A program made the position numbers and the translations under genes. 64,000 nucleotides of DNA from positions 1 to 64,000 of the forward strand of contig NZ_PEHF01000061.1 of assembly GCF_015762685.1 (NCBI RefSeq), given 5' to 3'. Each line of letters begins with the position of its first letter. Position 1 is the stretch's first letter. Below the pieces are notes generated by a model. The model searched no databases. It saw only the letters and a list, made by a program, of their open reading frames with translations, and was not told the origin of the DNA. Origin of the DNA: Candidatus Symbiopectobacterium sp. 'North America' (GTDB lineage: Bacteria; Pseudomonadota; Gammaproteobacteria; Enterobacterales; Enterobacteriaceae). Shown in pieces: positions 19,011 to 28,759 of the stretch.

Positions 19011-20150
19011 TCAACCGCAGACAAGTTCGAGCAGCGCATCGATAACGCGTGATGTGTCGTCATAAGTCATATCCGGAAACAGGGGAATGGATAACAGGCG
19101 TTCGCTGTTCCACTCCGTATGAGGAAGTTCAAGTGCGGGAAAACGCTCACGGTAATATTTCTGGGTATGGACGGCGCGAAAATGCAGGCCAGTGCCAATC
19201 CCTCGCGCTTGCAGTGCAGTCATTAACGCATCGCGTGAAATACCGCAGCGTTCAGCATCCACACGCAAAATAAACAGGTGCCAGGCGTGGTGATGGGGCC
19301 ATTCAGGCTGACGTAGCGGCAGCAGTGGCGTATCGGCAAATGCCGATAAATAGCGTTGCGCAATCTCCTGACGCCGCTGGTTAACGTGCGCCAGCTTGCC
19401 AAATTGCACTAACGCAATCGCGGCATGGATATCACTGAGATTGTATTTGTACCCCGGTGTTATCACTTCTGCCTGTGGTGCACGTCCCTGTGCAAGTCTG
19501 TCATAAGCATTCACGCCAAGGCCGTGAAATTTAAGGCTGCGGATACGCTCGGCAAGCTGGTCATCATCGGTGACCACCAGTCCGCCCTCAGCGCAGGTCA
19601 TATTTTTGATGGCGTGAAAGGAGAAAATCGCAGTTCCTTTCGCTCCGACAGGGGCTCCGCGATACTCGGCCCCAACGGCATGAGCCGCATCTTCAATAAC
19701 AGGGATGCCGTGACGATGCCCGATGGCACGAATCGCGTCCATATCGGCGGGGGCGCCAGCGTAATGCACGGGAATAATGGCGCGCGTGCGGGGCGTGATA
19801 GCCGCAGCAATGGCCTCCGGCGTGACCATCAATGTATCGCGATCGACGTCTACCATCACCGGTACAGCGCCAAGCAAGACAATCATGTTGAGGGTTGAAA
19901 CCCAGGTCAGCGAGGGGGTAATAACTTCATCGCCAGGGTAAATATCCAGCGCCATCAAGGTTACGTGCATCCCGCCCGTGGCGGAACTGACAGCAATGGC
20001 GTGCTTGTTGCCGGTCAATGCACAAAAAGCAGCTTCCAGTTGCTGATTTTTTGGCCCTGAAGTGATCCACCCGGATAACATGACCTTATTTACGGCAGCA
20101 ATCTCTTCCTCTCCCAAAGAAGGGCGAGAAAAAGGTAAAAAATCAAGCAT
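19011..20150 (-). CDS. arnB: ArnB, UDP-Ara4O aminotransferase
   Basis: PLP-dependent DegT/DnrJ/EryC1-type aminotransferase that makes UDP-Ara4N from the keto sugar with glutamate as donor. The PLP lysine lies in [25 protein letters not shown] and [11 protein letters not shown] are also typical. ATG 20150 ([11 protein letters not shown]) fits the family start and has AGGAT before it; a longer reading to 20177 has no support. First gene of the seven-gene operon, so regulatory sites should lie in 20151-20549. 379 residues, intact. Confidence 0.95.
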   Translation of the reverse strand: MLDFLPFSRPSLGEEEIAAVNKVMLSGWITSGPKNQQLEAAFCALTGNKHAIAVSSATGGMHVTLMALDIYPGDEVITPSLTWVSTLNMIVLLGAVPVMVDVDRDTLMVTPEAIAAAITPRTRAIIPVHYAGAPADMDAIRAIGHRHGIPVIEDAAHAVGAEYRGAPVGAKGTAIFSFHAIKNMTCAEGGLVVTDDDQLAERIRSLKFHGLGVNAYDRLAQGRAPQAEVITPGYKYNLSDIHAAIALVQFGKLAHVNQRRQEIAQRYLSAFADTPLLPLRQPEWPHHHAWHLFILRVDAERCGISRDALMTALQARGIGTGLHFRAVHTQKYYRERFPALELPHTEWNSERLLSIPLFPDMTYDDTSRVIDALLELVCG

Positions 20151-20549
20151 GACAATATCCTGGTGATAAAATAACAAACGTAAAAAACATCATGATTTCA
20201 CCGCTTTAATTTTTATTACCTCGAAAAAGGAAATAAGAAAAAAAGTTGGCTGATAAATATAGTCGACACCTGTTTTTTGACCATTACAAATAACTATACA
20301 GGTGCGCATTACTAAAATAACTCAGATGAACACCCTAAACACGCCTCATCCGAGTTGTGTTTAAAATACGTTTAATTAAACCATTCAATTAATAGTTCAA
20401 TCAGCTCTTCTTATTTCATATATTCATTTAGTTTTTATTTAAAAGTCAATAATAGCCATTGGCGTCACGATAACATGACGTTCAAAAATAAAAATTACAT
20501 TATCACTGCATAAACGACTGTATGGCGGGGTCGATATGTAAGGTGTTAT
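20151..20549. other. AT-rich arn promoter region, no gene
   Basis: About 400 bp between arnB (-) and the 3' end of the ferredoxin gene (-). Very AT-rich. It contains a possible PhoP box (20358-20374) and no open frame worth calling. The arn operon promoter is expected here because PhoP and PmrA control arn in enterobacteria. I could not find a convincing PmrA box. Confidence 0.55.
20358..20374 (+). promoter_or_regulatory. Possible PhoP box upstream of arnB
   Basis: TGTTTA-AAATA-CGTTTA: two GTTTA half-sites 11 bp apart, the spacing of the PhoP direct repeat. It lies about 208 bp before the arnB ATG, and the repeat reads on the plus strand while arnB is on the minus strand. PhoP boxes usually point with the gene, so the orientation lowers confidence. 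Confidence 0.35.
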
Positions 20550-21092
20550 TTAAGCGAATGGGGTCAATGAAATTGCCTGAATTTCACACTGAATCAAGCA
20601 TTCTCCACAGCCATGACACCGCGCGCTGTCTACATCAGGCAAGCCACACTCACTGAGGGAAAGCGCCTGACTCGGGCAGGTATCGATGCAACTGCGGCAA
20701 TGGCGTTGCTGACTGATGCAGGTAGCGCCGATCGCCGGACGTAATCCGGTATCAAAGTGTGCCTGCGGCAATAGCGCCCCCGAGGGGCAATGCGCGATGC
20801 ATGCCTGACAGCCATCGCAACTGGCGTATTCAATGGCCAACTGCGGATAACCTTCTTCATTGACGATCAGCCCCCCCATTGGGCAAGCGTTAACGCACCG
20901 TTGGCAACGGTTACACTGTTGATAAAACTGCGGTGCAGGCAGCGCACCGGGAGGACGTGGCGCACGCGGTTGAGCGTTATCGGGTAGCGGCTCATGCTGG
21001 TGCGAAGCATTAAGAAAGGCGCGGAACAACCCGCGCCGACTGACGTAGCGATGAGACAAATATCCGCGATAGTAGCGCTCATCCTTTTCCAT
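20550..21092 (-). CDS. NapF-like polyferredoxin
   Basis: Cytoplasmic Fe-S protein of 180 residues with four cysteine clusters for [4Fe-4S] centres: CNRCQRCVNACP, CDGCQACIAHCP, the HCRSCIDTCP group, and CHGCGECLIQC. This is the NapF pattern; NapF-type proteins assist maturation of molybdoenzymes. ATG 21092 overlaps the stop of the chaperone gene by one base (TGATG), so the two are translationally coupled. The longer reading to 21236 would run deep into that gene. It is the last gene of the DMSO-reductase-like operon and is intact, although the enzyme genes upstream are broken. Confidence 0.85.
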   Translation of the reverse strand: MEKDERYYRGYLSHRYVSRRGLFRAFLNASHQHEPLPDNAQPRAPRPPGALPAPQFYQQCNRCQRCVNACPMGGLIVNEEGYPQLAIEYASCDGCQACIAHCPSGALLPQAHFDTGLRPAIGATCISQQRHCRSCIDTCPSQALSLSECGLPDVDSARCHGCGECLIQCEIQAISLTPFA

Positions 21093-21685
21093 CAGAAAAA
21101 CATCCGGGGCGTTTCGGGCTGCAACCCATAATGACGCTGCATCCCCTGTAGCAGCAAGCGGGTCACGACGGCCAGTTGAGCATAGAACGGGCTGTGGGGA
21201 TTTTGCTGTAAGCGTTCCAGATAGCGATCGCTCCAAGGCAGCAAATACGTTTCCAGCAGCGTGTGTGCGGCTTGCTCTTTCTCTTGTTCGAACAGTGCTG
21301 CGAGCGCCAGCAGCATCAATTCGAACTGATCTTCAGGTTCCTGCTGCGCACCGGTAAACGACAGACCGTGCTGGTGTAGGAAAGCACGATAGCGCACCGT
21401 ACTTTCTCCCATTAGCAGATTGTCGTTTTCCAGATAGACCGACGCCCAGGGCGGCGCAAACATCTCTCCCTGCCCTTCGAACAGCACCGAGTATTGCCAG
21501 ATAAACGCTTCTGCGTCAGGCACCGGCCAGTGCTGACACAACGCTTCCATTTCGGTGCGTTCTGCCCAGGGACACAGCGTAGGCAGCGCAGATAAGCTCT
21601 CAACGATAGCCTGCACATCGGGGTGTGTCGGCGGGTAGTAAAAGAGTGCGCCCAAAAAACGTGGCAACACGGCTATAGATGACAT
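21092..21685 (-). CDS. dmsD: TorD/DmsD-family chaperone for the molybdoenzyme
   Basis: All-helical redox enzyme maturation protein of 197 residues. Family features include YPPTHPDVQ near the N-terminus, EYSVLFEGQ-like sequence (WQYSVLFEGQG), PPWASVYLE and the later EPEDQFELMLLALA. It would bind the twin-arginine signal of the DmsA-like subunit and guide cofactor insertion before export. Located after dmsC in the operon and overlapping the polyferredoxin gene. Intact. The exact DmsD orthology is inferred from operon context. Confidence 0.85.
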   Translation of the reverse strand: MSSIAVLPRFLGALFYYPPTHPDVQAIVESLSALPTLCPWAERTEMEALCQHWPVPDAEAFIWQYSVLFEGQGEMFAPPWASVYLENDNLLMGESTVRYRAFLHQHGLSFTGAQQEPEDQFELMLLALAALFEQEKEQAAHTLLETYLLPWSDRYLERLQQNPHSPFYAQLAVVTRLLLQGMQRHYGLQPETPRMFF

Positions 21686-21740
21686 CGGGCTCTCCCCTTA
21701 GGATGCCGCCCTGTGCAATCGCATACAGGGCGGCACGGCA

Positions 21741-22519
21741 TTACATCGGCAACGTCCACAGGTTATAGAACGCGACACGGCTCGCCAGCTCAGCGACAAT
21801 CACTACCAGCGCACTGGCCGTCAACAGTGAGCGTCCGGTGTTATAACGGACATGCACCATCGCCCCCACGATGCCCACAGCGAGCAGGATAGCCTGCGCA
21901 CTAAACCAGGCAAGCTGCGCACTGGTCAGCGCACTGTCTGCGCTCATCAAGGTTGCCATGTAGCCAGGACGCAGGCAGAAGCTCGCCAGCGTAGCTAATA
22001 CGCTAACGGCCAGTCCAATCCGGCGTGCACCCAATACCGCCGCCAGTGCGCCGCCACCAATCATCGGCGTCAGCAGCATCATCAACAGCGTGTAGCTGGT
22101 GTTCCAGGTCGCCACGGTCGGCAACTGATAAATGCGCGGGATAGCCAACAAGAACAGCACCCCCACCACCGCAGCGATCCAGGTCAGCACGCGGAACAGA
22201 CGTTGTGCGCCGCGATTAAGCAGCAACCCCAGAGCTCCGAGACCGCCGAACGCGCAAAACAGCGATGAAAGCACGATTTCGTTGCTCATCGGCGAGTGCC
22301 CGGCGCGCAGCAGCACGTTCATGGCACGCAGTGGCTGCACGAGATGCAGCCCCGCGATCGGCAAGGCCAGACCAAACAAACACATTGCAGAGCAAACAGC
22401 CCAATCGCTAACGGCCGCGCCTCCACCTGTTTTAACACTCCCGCCACCAACAGCAGGATAAACTCCCCCACCGCACTCTGCGTGAGCACGGTAAAAAACA
22501 CCAAAGGCAACTCATGCAT
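21741..22519 (-). pseudogene. dmsC: DmsC-like membrane anchor, frameshifted
   Basis: Polytopic membrane anchor that would take electrons from menaquinol for the reductase. The N-terminus (MHELPLVFFTVLTQSAVGEF) starts at ATG 22519 and overlaps the dmsB stop. Near 22380-22390 the reading frame changes: the first frame runs into unrelated sequence, while MCLFGLALPIAGLHLVQPLR continues the family pattern in the next frame to the stop at 21741. A one-base change repairs it. The family motif PLRAMN...SNEI is present after the shift. Together with the dmsB and dmsA lesions this makes the enzyme inactive. Confidence 0.88.
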
Positions 22520-23140
22520 GGCGCACCTCCTGCAAGTTTTGAATAACACCATCTTTATCGCCGCTCGGCCGCACTTTCGGGTGCGGTTTGACGATCAGAT
22601 TCGGGTGCGTCAGCGGCGCAGAAGGTAACGGTGCGATCTCGTTTTCGGTACCGTATTTGGCACGCAGTTCATCAAAATAGGCCCAAAATCCAGCGCGCGC
22701 TGCGGACAGGAATCGACACAGATCGGACGCAGATTTTTCTGCAACCGATCCAGACAACCGTCACACTTGCGCATCACCTTGGCGTGCGCATCAAACTGTG
22801 GCGCGCCGTAGGGGCAACGCATCTCACAGTAACGGCAGCCAACGCACACGTTCTCATCCACCAGCACCAGCCCATCCTCTTTGCGCTTGTGCATGGCACC
22901 AGTTGGACAACCGGCCACACAGGTCGGATCGTCACAGTGGTTACAGGCAATCGACAGGTAGTAGCTGTAGGTGTCGTTTTGCCAGGACTCACCCTCTTTT
23001 ACCCAATTGCCGCCACCGTATTCATAGACACGGCGCAGTTTCGGGCCAAGATCCAAATTTTTATTATCCTTGCAACTGACCTGACAGGTTTTGCAGTCCG
23101 AACAGCGCGAGGAGTCAACGTAAAAGCCATATTGTGTCAT
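22512..23140 (-). pseudogene. dmsB: DmsB-like Fe-S electron transfer subunit, late frameshift
   Basis: Periplasmic-facing subunit with four [4Fe-4S] cysteine groups: CSDCKTCQVSC, CNHCDDPTCVAGCP, CVGCRYCEMRCP and CDGCLDRL with later CVDSCP. These are all in frame from ATG 23140. Near 22680, just after ALDFGP, the frame is lost; the ancestral continuation DELRAKYGTENEIAPLP and the rest lies in another frame and ends at 22512. The Fe-S core may still be made, but with a wrong C-terminus (about 20 residues of random sequence instead of about 55). The repaired length, about 209 residues, equals typical DmsB. Confidence 0.88.
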
Positions 23141-23153
23141 CAGTCATTTCCCC

Positions 23154-25553
23154 TTAAGCGCGCTGAATCTCAACCAGGTTGGTGTGTTGCGGATTACCTT
23201 TCGCCAGCGGCGAAGGATCCTGGGAGGTCAGGGTGTTAATGCACCCTCCAACATCGACGCCCGCGCTCTCAAGGCGCGTCCAGGCCCCTTGCGGCATAGC
23301 GGCGACGCCAGGGAGAATGCGTTGTGTGACTTTGCAGGGGATTTCCACCACGCCACGATCGTTAAATACACGCACGCGATCGCCAGATTTCAGTTGGCGC
23401 TCCGCCGCATCGATCGGGTTGATCCAGACCTCATCCGGCACGGCTTCATGCAGGAATTGCACGTTGCTGTAGGTGGAGTGGGTGTGGCCCTTGGTATGGA
23501 ACCCACTGAGTTGCAGCGGATATTTAGCCGTCATCGTTTTATTGAGATGAGATTCACGCACCAAGCAGAACTCAGGGATTGCAGGGATACGATCGCCTTC
23601 CGGTAGCGTCCAGGTTTGAGCCAGTTTGGCTAGCGCTTCGGAATAGATCTCAATCTTGCCTGACGGTGTTTTCAGCGGATTGGCCTGCGGATCTGCCCGG
23701 AAATCCAGGAAGGCAATGCTCTGTTTTTCCGTTGCGATCTGTTGATCGATAACGCCCTTCTCTTTCGCAACCGACCATTCCGGCAGGTAGGTACGTTTCT
23801 CTTTCAGCGCCTGCGTGCGGCCTTCGGTGAATTGCTCTTTCAGTCCCAGATGACCGGCAATATCGGCACAGATGTCGTAGGTACTGCGTACTTCCCACAT
23901 CGGCGTGATGGTTTTCTGGATAGCGATCATGTAGTTGTGCGAGCCCGTTGAATACGAGCTATCAACCAGGTCTTCCGCTTCCAGATAGCTGGTTTCCGGC
24001 AGCAAAATATCGGCGAACTTGGCTCTGGGAGTGATGTGGTTATCAATCACCACGATGGTTTCACACTGGGGGTCATCCGCCAGAATTTTACGCGTGCGGT
24101 TGATGTCACCGTGCTTGTTCAACAGCGCCTGCCCTGCCTGATTGACCACCATTTTAATGCCGACGCCGCGCCTTTCACGCCCATGGTTGTGGCGGTCATT
24201 TTTTCGGGATTAAGGATGGCACCCGTCCAGAGGTAACAGGGGATCGAGGTTTTGATCGGATTGCTGCCCATCGGCAAGGTTGGAACACCATAAGGTGTAA
24301 CATAAGGCCAGTTGCCGTTGTTGGTGCCCTGCAACCCAAAGTGACCGGTGAGCGCAGGCAATGTCTGGATAGCGCGCACGGTTTGCTCGCCGTTGGCGTG
24401 GCGCTGCGGCCGCCAACCCTGGCCGATATAGCAGGCGCGCGCACCCGCGATTTCCCTCGCCAACTGACGAATACGCACCGCTGGAATGCCAGTGACGTTC
24501 GCCGCCCATTCAGGCGTTTTGGCAATGCCATCTGGCCCGGTTCCGAGAATATAATCCTTGTAGCTGGCATTCGGTGCCGCAGACTCGGGCAACGTGCTGG
24601 CATCAAACCCAACGCTATAACGGTTGACCAACGCTTCGTCGATCAGGTTTTCGCTAATCAGGGTGTGAGTCAACCCCGCGACCAATGCCGCATCGGTGGT
24701 TGGACGAATCGCTAACCACTTTGCATGCTGGGTGATAACAGAATCGGTGTAACGCGGATCGATGATCATCACGCGAGCCTGCGATTTTTCTAACGCACGA
24801 CGCAGTTCCTCCACCTGTCCGCCGCCGGACATACGGGTTTCCGACAAGTTGAGGCCAAAAAAACACCACCAGATCGGAATGGGCAATTTGCGTAAAGTGA
24901 CTGCCAACATAAGTGCCGTGCGTATACGGCGTGGCAGTCGCGATTTGCGCGGTAGAGTAGGTGTTGTGATAGTTCAGGTAGCCGCCCGTCAGGTTCAGCA
25001 GGCATTTCCACGCGTGCGTTCCCTGATTGTGGTAATAGGCACCGGATTGGTAGTTGTAGTAGATCGCCTCATTGCCATATTTCTCAGCAATGCGCTTCAT
25101 TTCCGAGGCGACAAACGCGGTCGCCTCTTCCCAACTGATGCGTTTGAATTTGCCTTCACCGCGTTTACCGACACGCTTCATCGGGTATTTGATGCGGTCC
25201 GGGCTGTAAACACGCCAGCGGTTAGAACGCCCGCGCAGACAAGGGCGAATCTGGTGTTCACCGAACACGCTGTCATCTTTGGCATCTTCCGGCTCGATAC
25301 GCACGATGCGATCGTCCTTCACAATCACCTTCAGCGGACAGCGACTGCCGCAGTTGACCAAGCACGCGCTGTGACGAACGGTTTCATTGTCGTTCACCAC
25401 GCCGGCTGGAGCCACCGACGGCTGAGCATTGGCAGAAAACGGCAAGGTGATGGCACTGGTAATCGCCACCGCCGAGCCGATTTTCGCGGCATCGATCACC
25501 GCGTCCCGACGAGATATTTCCTGGTGTAAAAGGTCTTCAATAATTTTCTTCAT
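23154..25553 (-). pseudogene. dmsA: DmsA-like molybdopterin reductase, two frameshifts
   Basis: Catalytic subunit of a DMSO/TMAO-type reductase. The N-terminus has a twin-arginine signal (ISRRDAVIDA then a hydrophobic stretch ending FSANA) and the CLVNCGSRCPLKV Fe-S motif. The first frameshift is a run of seven A at 24857-24863 (plus strand); six would keep VVFFGLNLSETRMSGGG in frame. The second lies near 24160 before IKMVVNQAGQALLNKH. The three frame segments together cover a full-length protein of about 800 residues with a normal C-terminal molybdopterin-binding part (QGAWTRL...NTLTSQDPSPLAKGNPQHTNLVE). The gene is therefore recently broken. FNR and Nar-like sites upstream are still intact. 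Confidence 0.92.
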
Positions 25554-25611
25554 GATTATTATCCCACTTTGCTTACCCTGCTAACCATAAAGGCTTGCTA
25601 ATAATGTGGGA

Positions 25612-25625
25612 TTGATATCGATCAA
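25612..25625 (-). promoter_or_regulatory. FNR site of the dms operon
   Basis: TTGAT-ATCG-ATCAA, a perfect FNR consensus palindrome. Its centre is about 65 bp before the dmsA ATG, a normal place for activation under anaerobic conditions. The site survives although the operon it serves is broken. Confidence 0.85.
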
Positions 25626-25640
25626 GCGGGTAGGGTCTAT

Positions 25641-25656
25641 TACCCCCAAAAGGGTA
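25641..25656. promoter_or_regulatory. NarL/NarP-like 7-2-7 site
   Basis: TACCCCC-AA-AAGGGTA: two heptamers close to the TACYYMT Nar consensus, inverted with a two-base gap, centred about 30 bp upstream of the FNR site. Would link the operon to nitrate or nitrite. The heptamers are not perfect, so this is tentative. Confidence 0.45.
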
Positions 25657-25987
25657 GAAATGTGATCGTGAAACGTCGTTATTTACTTAAATATATAGCG
25701 TTTTTAGTTTTAAATGCTGCTTTTTTTCAAAAACACATGAAATGATAATGAGATTTATTGCTATTTATGAATGGTATCTCATCTATATATAAGCAAATGC
25801 AAATATCACTACATAGAATTTATAAAAGATATTTACCTTGAAGAGTGAAAAACAGGCCATATATTATTTATATATAAAATCAATAGGTTAAATTAAGCCA
25901 ATTTCAAACTCTGCCCTGCGACGTTTATTGTGGGAAATACTAGAAAACATGTACATCAGCCTGCGGAAATTCGCTAAAGCAAGGGGG

Positions 25988-26116
25988 CTATACACATCAA
26001 CGCATAGGTTTGGATAGAAGGAAGTAGGCGTCGAGATAATCAGAATTTAGTGAAAGGCTTGTGGTATATGGAGTGAGTTGACTTTACGGAACGTTACGAG
26101 AAGGGTGTTTGGAAAG
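25988..26116. repeat. Diverged copy of the attachment arm next to glyU
   Basis: This segment matches 33465-33602, the arm between the P4-type integrase gene and the 3' end of tRNA-Gly, in the same order and orientation. Shared blocks are CTATACACATC, GAGATAAT, GTTGACTTTA and CGTTACGAGAAG-G/T-GTGTTTGGA. To the right, AAGTGAAAGGAGTAGAAC resembles an eroded version of the tRNA 3' end (GCGAGTGAAGGGAATCGAAC). It looks like the far attachment junction of a glyU island, or the arm left by an older tandem element. Confidence 0.7.
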
Positions 26117-26298
26117 TGAAAGGAGTAGAACACAGCATTTAGTGATATGTAATTATTGAATTTTTATTTGTTATGGAAACCATTCTACACTCATTCCTAT
26201 ACACATTAGTTTTTGCTTGACCCATTTTGATGTCTTTCCTCTGCTGATCGTCATTATCATGACTTGCCGTAATCCTGCCGTTACAAATGGGCAATTCA

Positions 26299-26547
26299 TC
26301 ATTTGTTTCTTGGAGTAACGGGATGTTGTCTTTCTATCCAAGCATCAACTTCAAACCGGTTGTACATAATGGGGCTATTGGCTTTTGGGTGGCAGTCGCC
26401 GGAATAATGCCGATACTCTTTTCCTTCCATCCATGAATGTTTACGAGCCGATTTGATGGCGTTGCCAGAAAGCCTGGTTATCGCTATTAGCAACTTCTCA
26501 GATACCCATTTATTGGGTGTTACCTGAATAATTTCTTTCTCAGCCAT
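26299..26547 (-). CDS. Excisionase-like protein (DUF1233 type)
   Basis: Small basic protein of 82 residues. The pattern IIQVTPNKWVSEKLLIAITRLS, then ARKHSWMEGKEYRH and MYNRFEVDAWIE, fits the putative excisionase family DUF1233 found next to lambdoid and island integrases; I recall it as ...TPNKWV-x-EKLL...ARxxxWMEGREF. It would bind att arms and direct excision by the integrase at 27066-28163. Intact. Confidence 0.75.
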   Translation of the reverse strand: MAEKEIIQVTPNKWVSEKLLIAITRLSGNAIKSARKHSWMEGKEYRHYSGDCHPKANSPIMYNRFEVDAWIERQHPVTPRNK

Positions 26548-26652
26548 TGCCTACCCTCCTCAACAGATTTCCTCTTCATGACCTGCATGCCTTTCCTGTT
26601 TAGCATCTTATTGTATGATAGATCTACCCCACAATAAGGAATCACGCCAGCC

Positions 26653-27024
26653 ATGAGAATGAGCAGCAATAAAAAAGAGATACTCAGCTACTTTGAGCCA
26701 CACAATCGGGAGTGGGTATCAGGCGAGATAGGTGATCCGCCACTTGGTGTGTCCGGCATTGCGTACCTGCTTCACGGCATGGAGTCTTTCGATAAGCGCC
26801 ACCAGCTTGAGTCTAACAGGCGAACACTGGAAGCAATGGTGAAGGATGGTCTGTTGGAAAGAATCACTAGCTACGAACAGCGGCAGGACACAACGCAGTC
26901 AGGTGATGGTAATGGGATGTGGTGTAATTGTTCCCGCTATGGTCTACCTGGGCAATGTACCATTGTGCGTGACACAAGCGGACCTGATAATACAATATCA
27001 GGTGAATACGTGCGGATCGGTTAA
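26653..27024 (+). CDS. Island protein of unknown function, possible winged helix
   Basis: 123 residues from ATG 26653 (26659 is also possible), with AAGGA upstream. Residues 1-75 are predicted mostly helical with a likely winged-helix shape (NKKEILSYFEPHNREWVSG ... SNRRTLEAMVKDGLLERI). The C-terminal part has three Cys (MWCNCSRYGLPGQC) that could hold a metal. I do not recognise the family. It ends tail-to-tail with the integrase gene at 27066. The first half reads like a small DNA-binding regulator; that is inference. Confidence 0.65.
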   Translation: MRMSSNKKEILSYFEPHNREWVSGEIGDPPLGVSGIAYLLHGMESFDKRHQLESNRRTLEAMVKDGLLERITSYEQRQDTTQSGDGNGMWCNCSRYGLPGQCTIVRDTSGPDNTISGEYVRIG

Positions 27025-27065
27025 GAGCCTGTACCGTTCGGTTTCGTTTTGCGCAATGCGCATAG

Positions 27066-28163
27066 CTACTGGAAAAAGGCATCTAGCTTTTGGGCATGTT
27101 CAGCAAGATGTTCTGGAGATAGATGAGCGTATCGCTGAACCATTACCGCGCTTTCCCATCCCCCCATTTTCTGCAATATCGTTAGAGGGACGCCTGACTG
27201 TACTAACCAACTCGCCCAGGTATGCTGCAAGTCATAAAATCGAAAGTCTTTGATGCCGGCCCTTTCCAACGCAGCTCGCCATGCCTTGTTGCTATCAACA
27301 TTGAATTTTTTCGTGGTGGGTATCTTCCTTTTTCTCATTACTTTTTGCACGAACACCCATTGTTCATGTCTTCCTTGCTGGGCCTCAAGAACCTTACAGG
27401 CTGTATCATTTAGCGCTATACCAATGGCCCGCCCACTCTTTGCTTGCTCTGGGTGAATCCATGCAACTTTACGGCCCAGATCAACTTGAGACCATTCTAG
27501 GTCGATAATATTGGAACGTCTTAACCCTGTAACTAAGGCGAATATTACCAGGGGTTTAAAGTAATCAGGCAGTTCGTCAATTAGCCTGTGGGCCTCGGTT
27601 TTGGTCAACCAGCGGATACGTTTATTATCAACTTTGATACTTTTAAGTGGGGGTGCTTTTTCTAGCCATCCCCATTCAGTCGCAGCCAAACGTAAGAGCG
27701 CTCGAATGAACGCAAGGTGGGCGTTTTTAGTTGCTATACTCACATTCCGTGGAACGTATTGCCCACATTTTTCCCCTGACGCTAAGCTCTTTTGTTTATG
27801 CGCTTTCCAATTCCGCTCATAAGCTCGGTTTTTCATTTTACTCATTGCTGAATAAATTTTAACTGCGGTAATGCCCGATAGCTGCTGACCACCGAATACT
27901 TCAAGCCAAAATTTCACCATTGATTTATCAGTAGAAAGGCTCTTTTTATGTTGCTTCTCCTCAATCCACCGAACGCAGGCATCATCAAAGGTTTTTCGCG
28001 GAAAGTCGCCTAGTCGGTCAATCCGCCAATATGAGGCCTTCAATTGATCATGAAGCTCCTGAGCCGCTCTTTTATCAGCAGTACCTAGTGACTGCCTAAT
28101 ACGTTGTCCTGATGCGCATGTGAAGTCGCAATGCCAAATATCTCCCCTTAACTTGATAGACAT
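27066..28163 (-). CDS. Phage-type tyrosine integrase with altered catalytic box
   Basis: Site-specific recombinase of 365 residues, start taken at ATG 28163 (MSIKLRGDIWHCDF). An N-terminal arm-binding region and a core-binding domain precede the catalytic domain: TGLRRSNIIDLEW with the first Arg, and MVQRYAHLSPEH with the Tyr nucleophile. The second box, normally HDLRHTWASW, reads YDLQHTWASW. Both the His and the Arg of the HxxR motif are changed, each explainable by one transition. An integrase without this Arg should be inactive. It probably belongs with the excisionase at 26299. The reading frame is otherwise full length. Confidence 0.88.
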   Translation of the reverse strand: MSIKLRGDIWHCDFTCASGQRIRQSLGTADKRAAQELHDQLKASYWRIDRLGDFPRKTFDDACVRWIEEKQHKKSLSTDKSMVKFWLEVFGGQQLSGITAVKIYSAMSKMKNRAYERNWKAHKQKSLASGEKCGQYVPRNVSIATKNAHLAFIRALLRLAATEWGWLEKAPPLKSIKVDNKRIRWLTKTEAHRLIDELPDYFKPLVIFALVTGLRRSNIIDLEWSQVDLGRKVAWIHPEQAKSGRAIGIALNDTACKVLEAQQGRHEQWVFVQKVMRKRKIPTTKKFNVDSNKAWRAALERAGIKDFRFYDLQHTWASWLVQSGVPLTILQKMGGWESAVMVQRYAHLSPEHLAEHAQKLDAFFQ

Positions 28164-28310
28164 ATTTGCCCCACAACAGTAACTATATCCTACTCGTAGC
28201 ATAGGACAGTGAATCTAGTTGTGCCGTTAATCATTGAAGAACAGTAGCGCTGTCTTACAGCGTCTTACGGTGATAAAGTAGCGGTCTACTTCTTACTGCT
28301 GGTGGCTGAA

Positions 28311-28738
28311 ATGAGCAAATCCCTTTCCGTTACTTTCCGTGTTCCCGCTGAACTGGTCGATCTGTTCACTTCTGTGTGGGTGAGTCAGGCATGGATAAAA
28401 CAGCGTGGCTAATTGACGCCATACGCCAGAAACTGAACCAGCCAGATACTAACCCAGATAACCGCATGTCGGCGCTGGTGGAGCGGATGGAATTAGCGGC
28501 GGCTGCGCTGATTGGTGGTAAGCAGGGTATCCCACCAGCCCCCTATGATGAATCGACTGTGTTTCAGATCGTCACTGATACAATCCGTCAGGGATTTGAT
28601 AACGGGCGCATCATTGCTGAACGGCTCAATAAAGCTGGATATCAGACAAAAGCAGGTAAAGCATGGAACAAGGACTACAGTGCCTGGAAGCGTCAGGAAG
28701 GCCGTGCTGGTCGGTTGGCAAAGGCATTGGATGAATAG
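28311..28738 (+). pseudogene. Ribbon-helix-helix protein split by a frameshift
   Basis: A frame from ATG 28311 reads MSKSLSVTFRVPAELVDLFTSV and then stops at 28412. In the next frame GESGMDKTAWLIDAIRQKLNQ continues to 28738. Joined, the two give one protein of about 140 residues whose first 45 form a typical ribbon-helix-helix DNA-binding domain (beta strand SLSVTFRVP, helix, turn, helix DKTAWLIDAIRQKL). The junction lies in TCTGTGTGGGTGAG; removing one TG restores the frame, so dinucleotide slippage is likely. The C-terminal part has a helical region of unknown role. A short internal product from ATG 28391 might still be made. Confidence 0.7.
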
Positions 28739-28759
28739 TAGCTACAGAGAAAACTGACT

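Larger units (their letters stand above)
25554..25987. other. dmsA promoter region and AT-rich spacer
   Basis: About 430 bp with the FNR site (25612-25625) and a NarL/NarP-like 7-2-7 palindrome (25641-25656) close to dmsA. From 25680 on it is very AT-rich with no open frame. The right end meets the first att-like repeat. I could not see any remnant of an integrase here. Confidence 0.6.
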
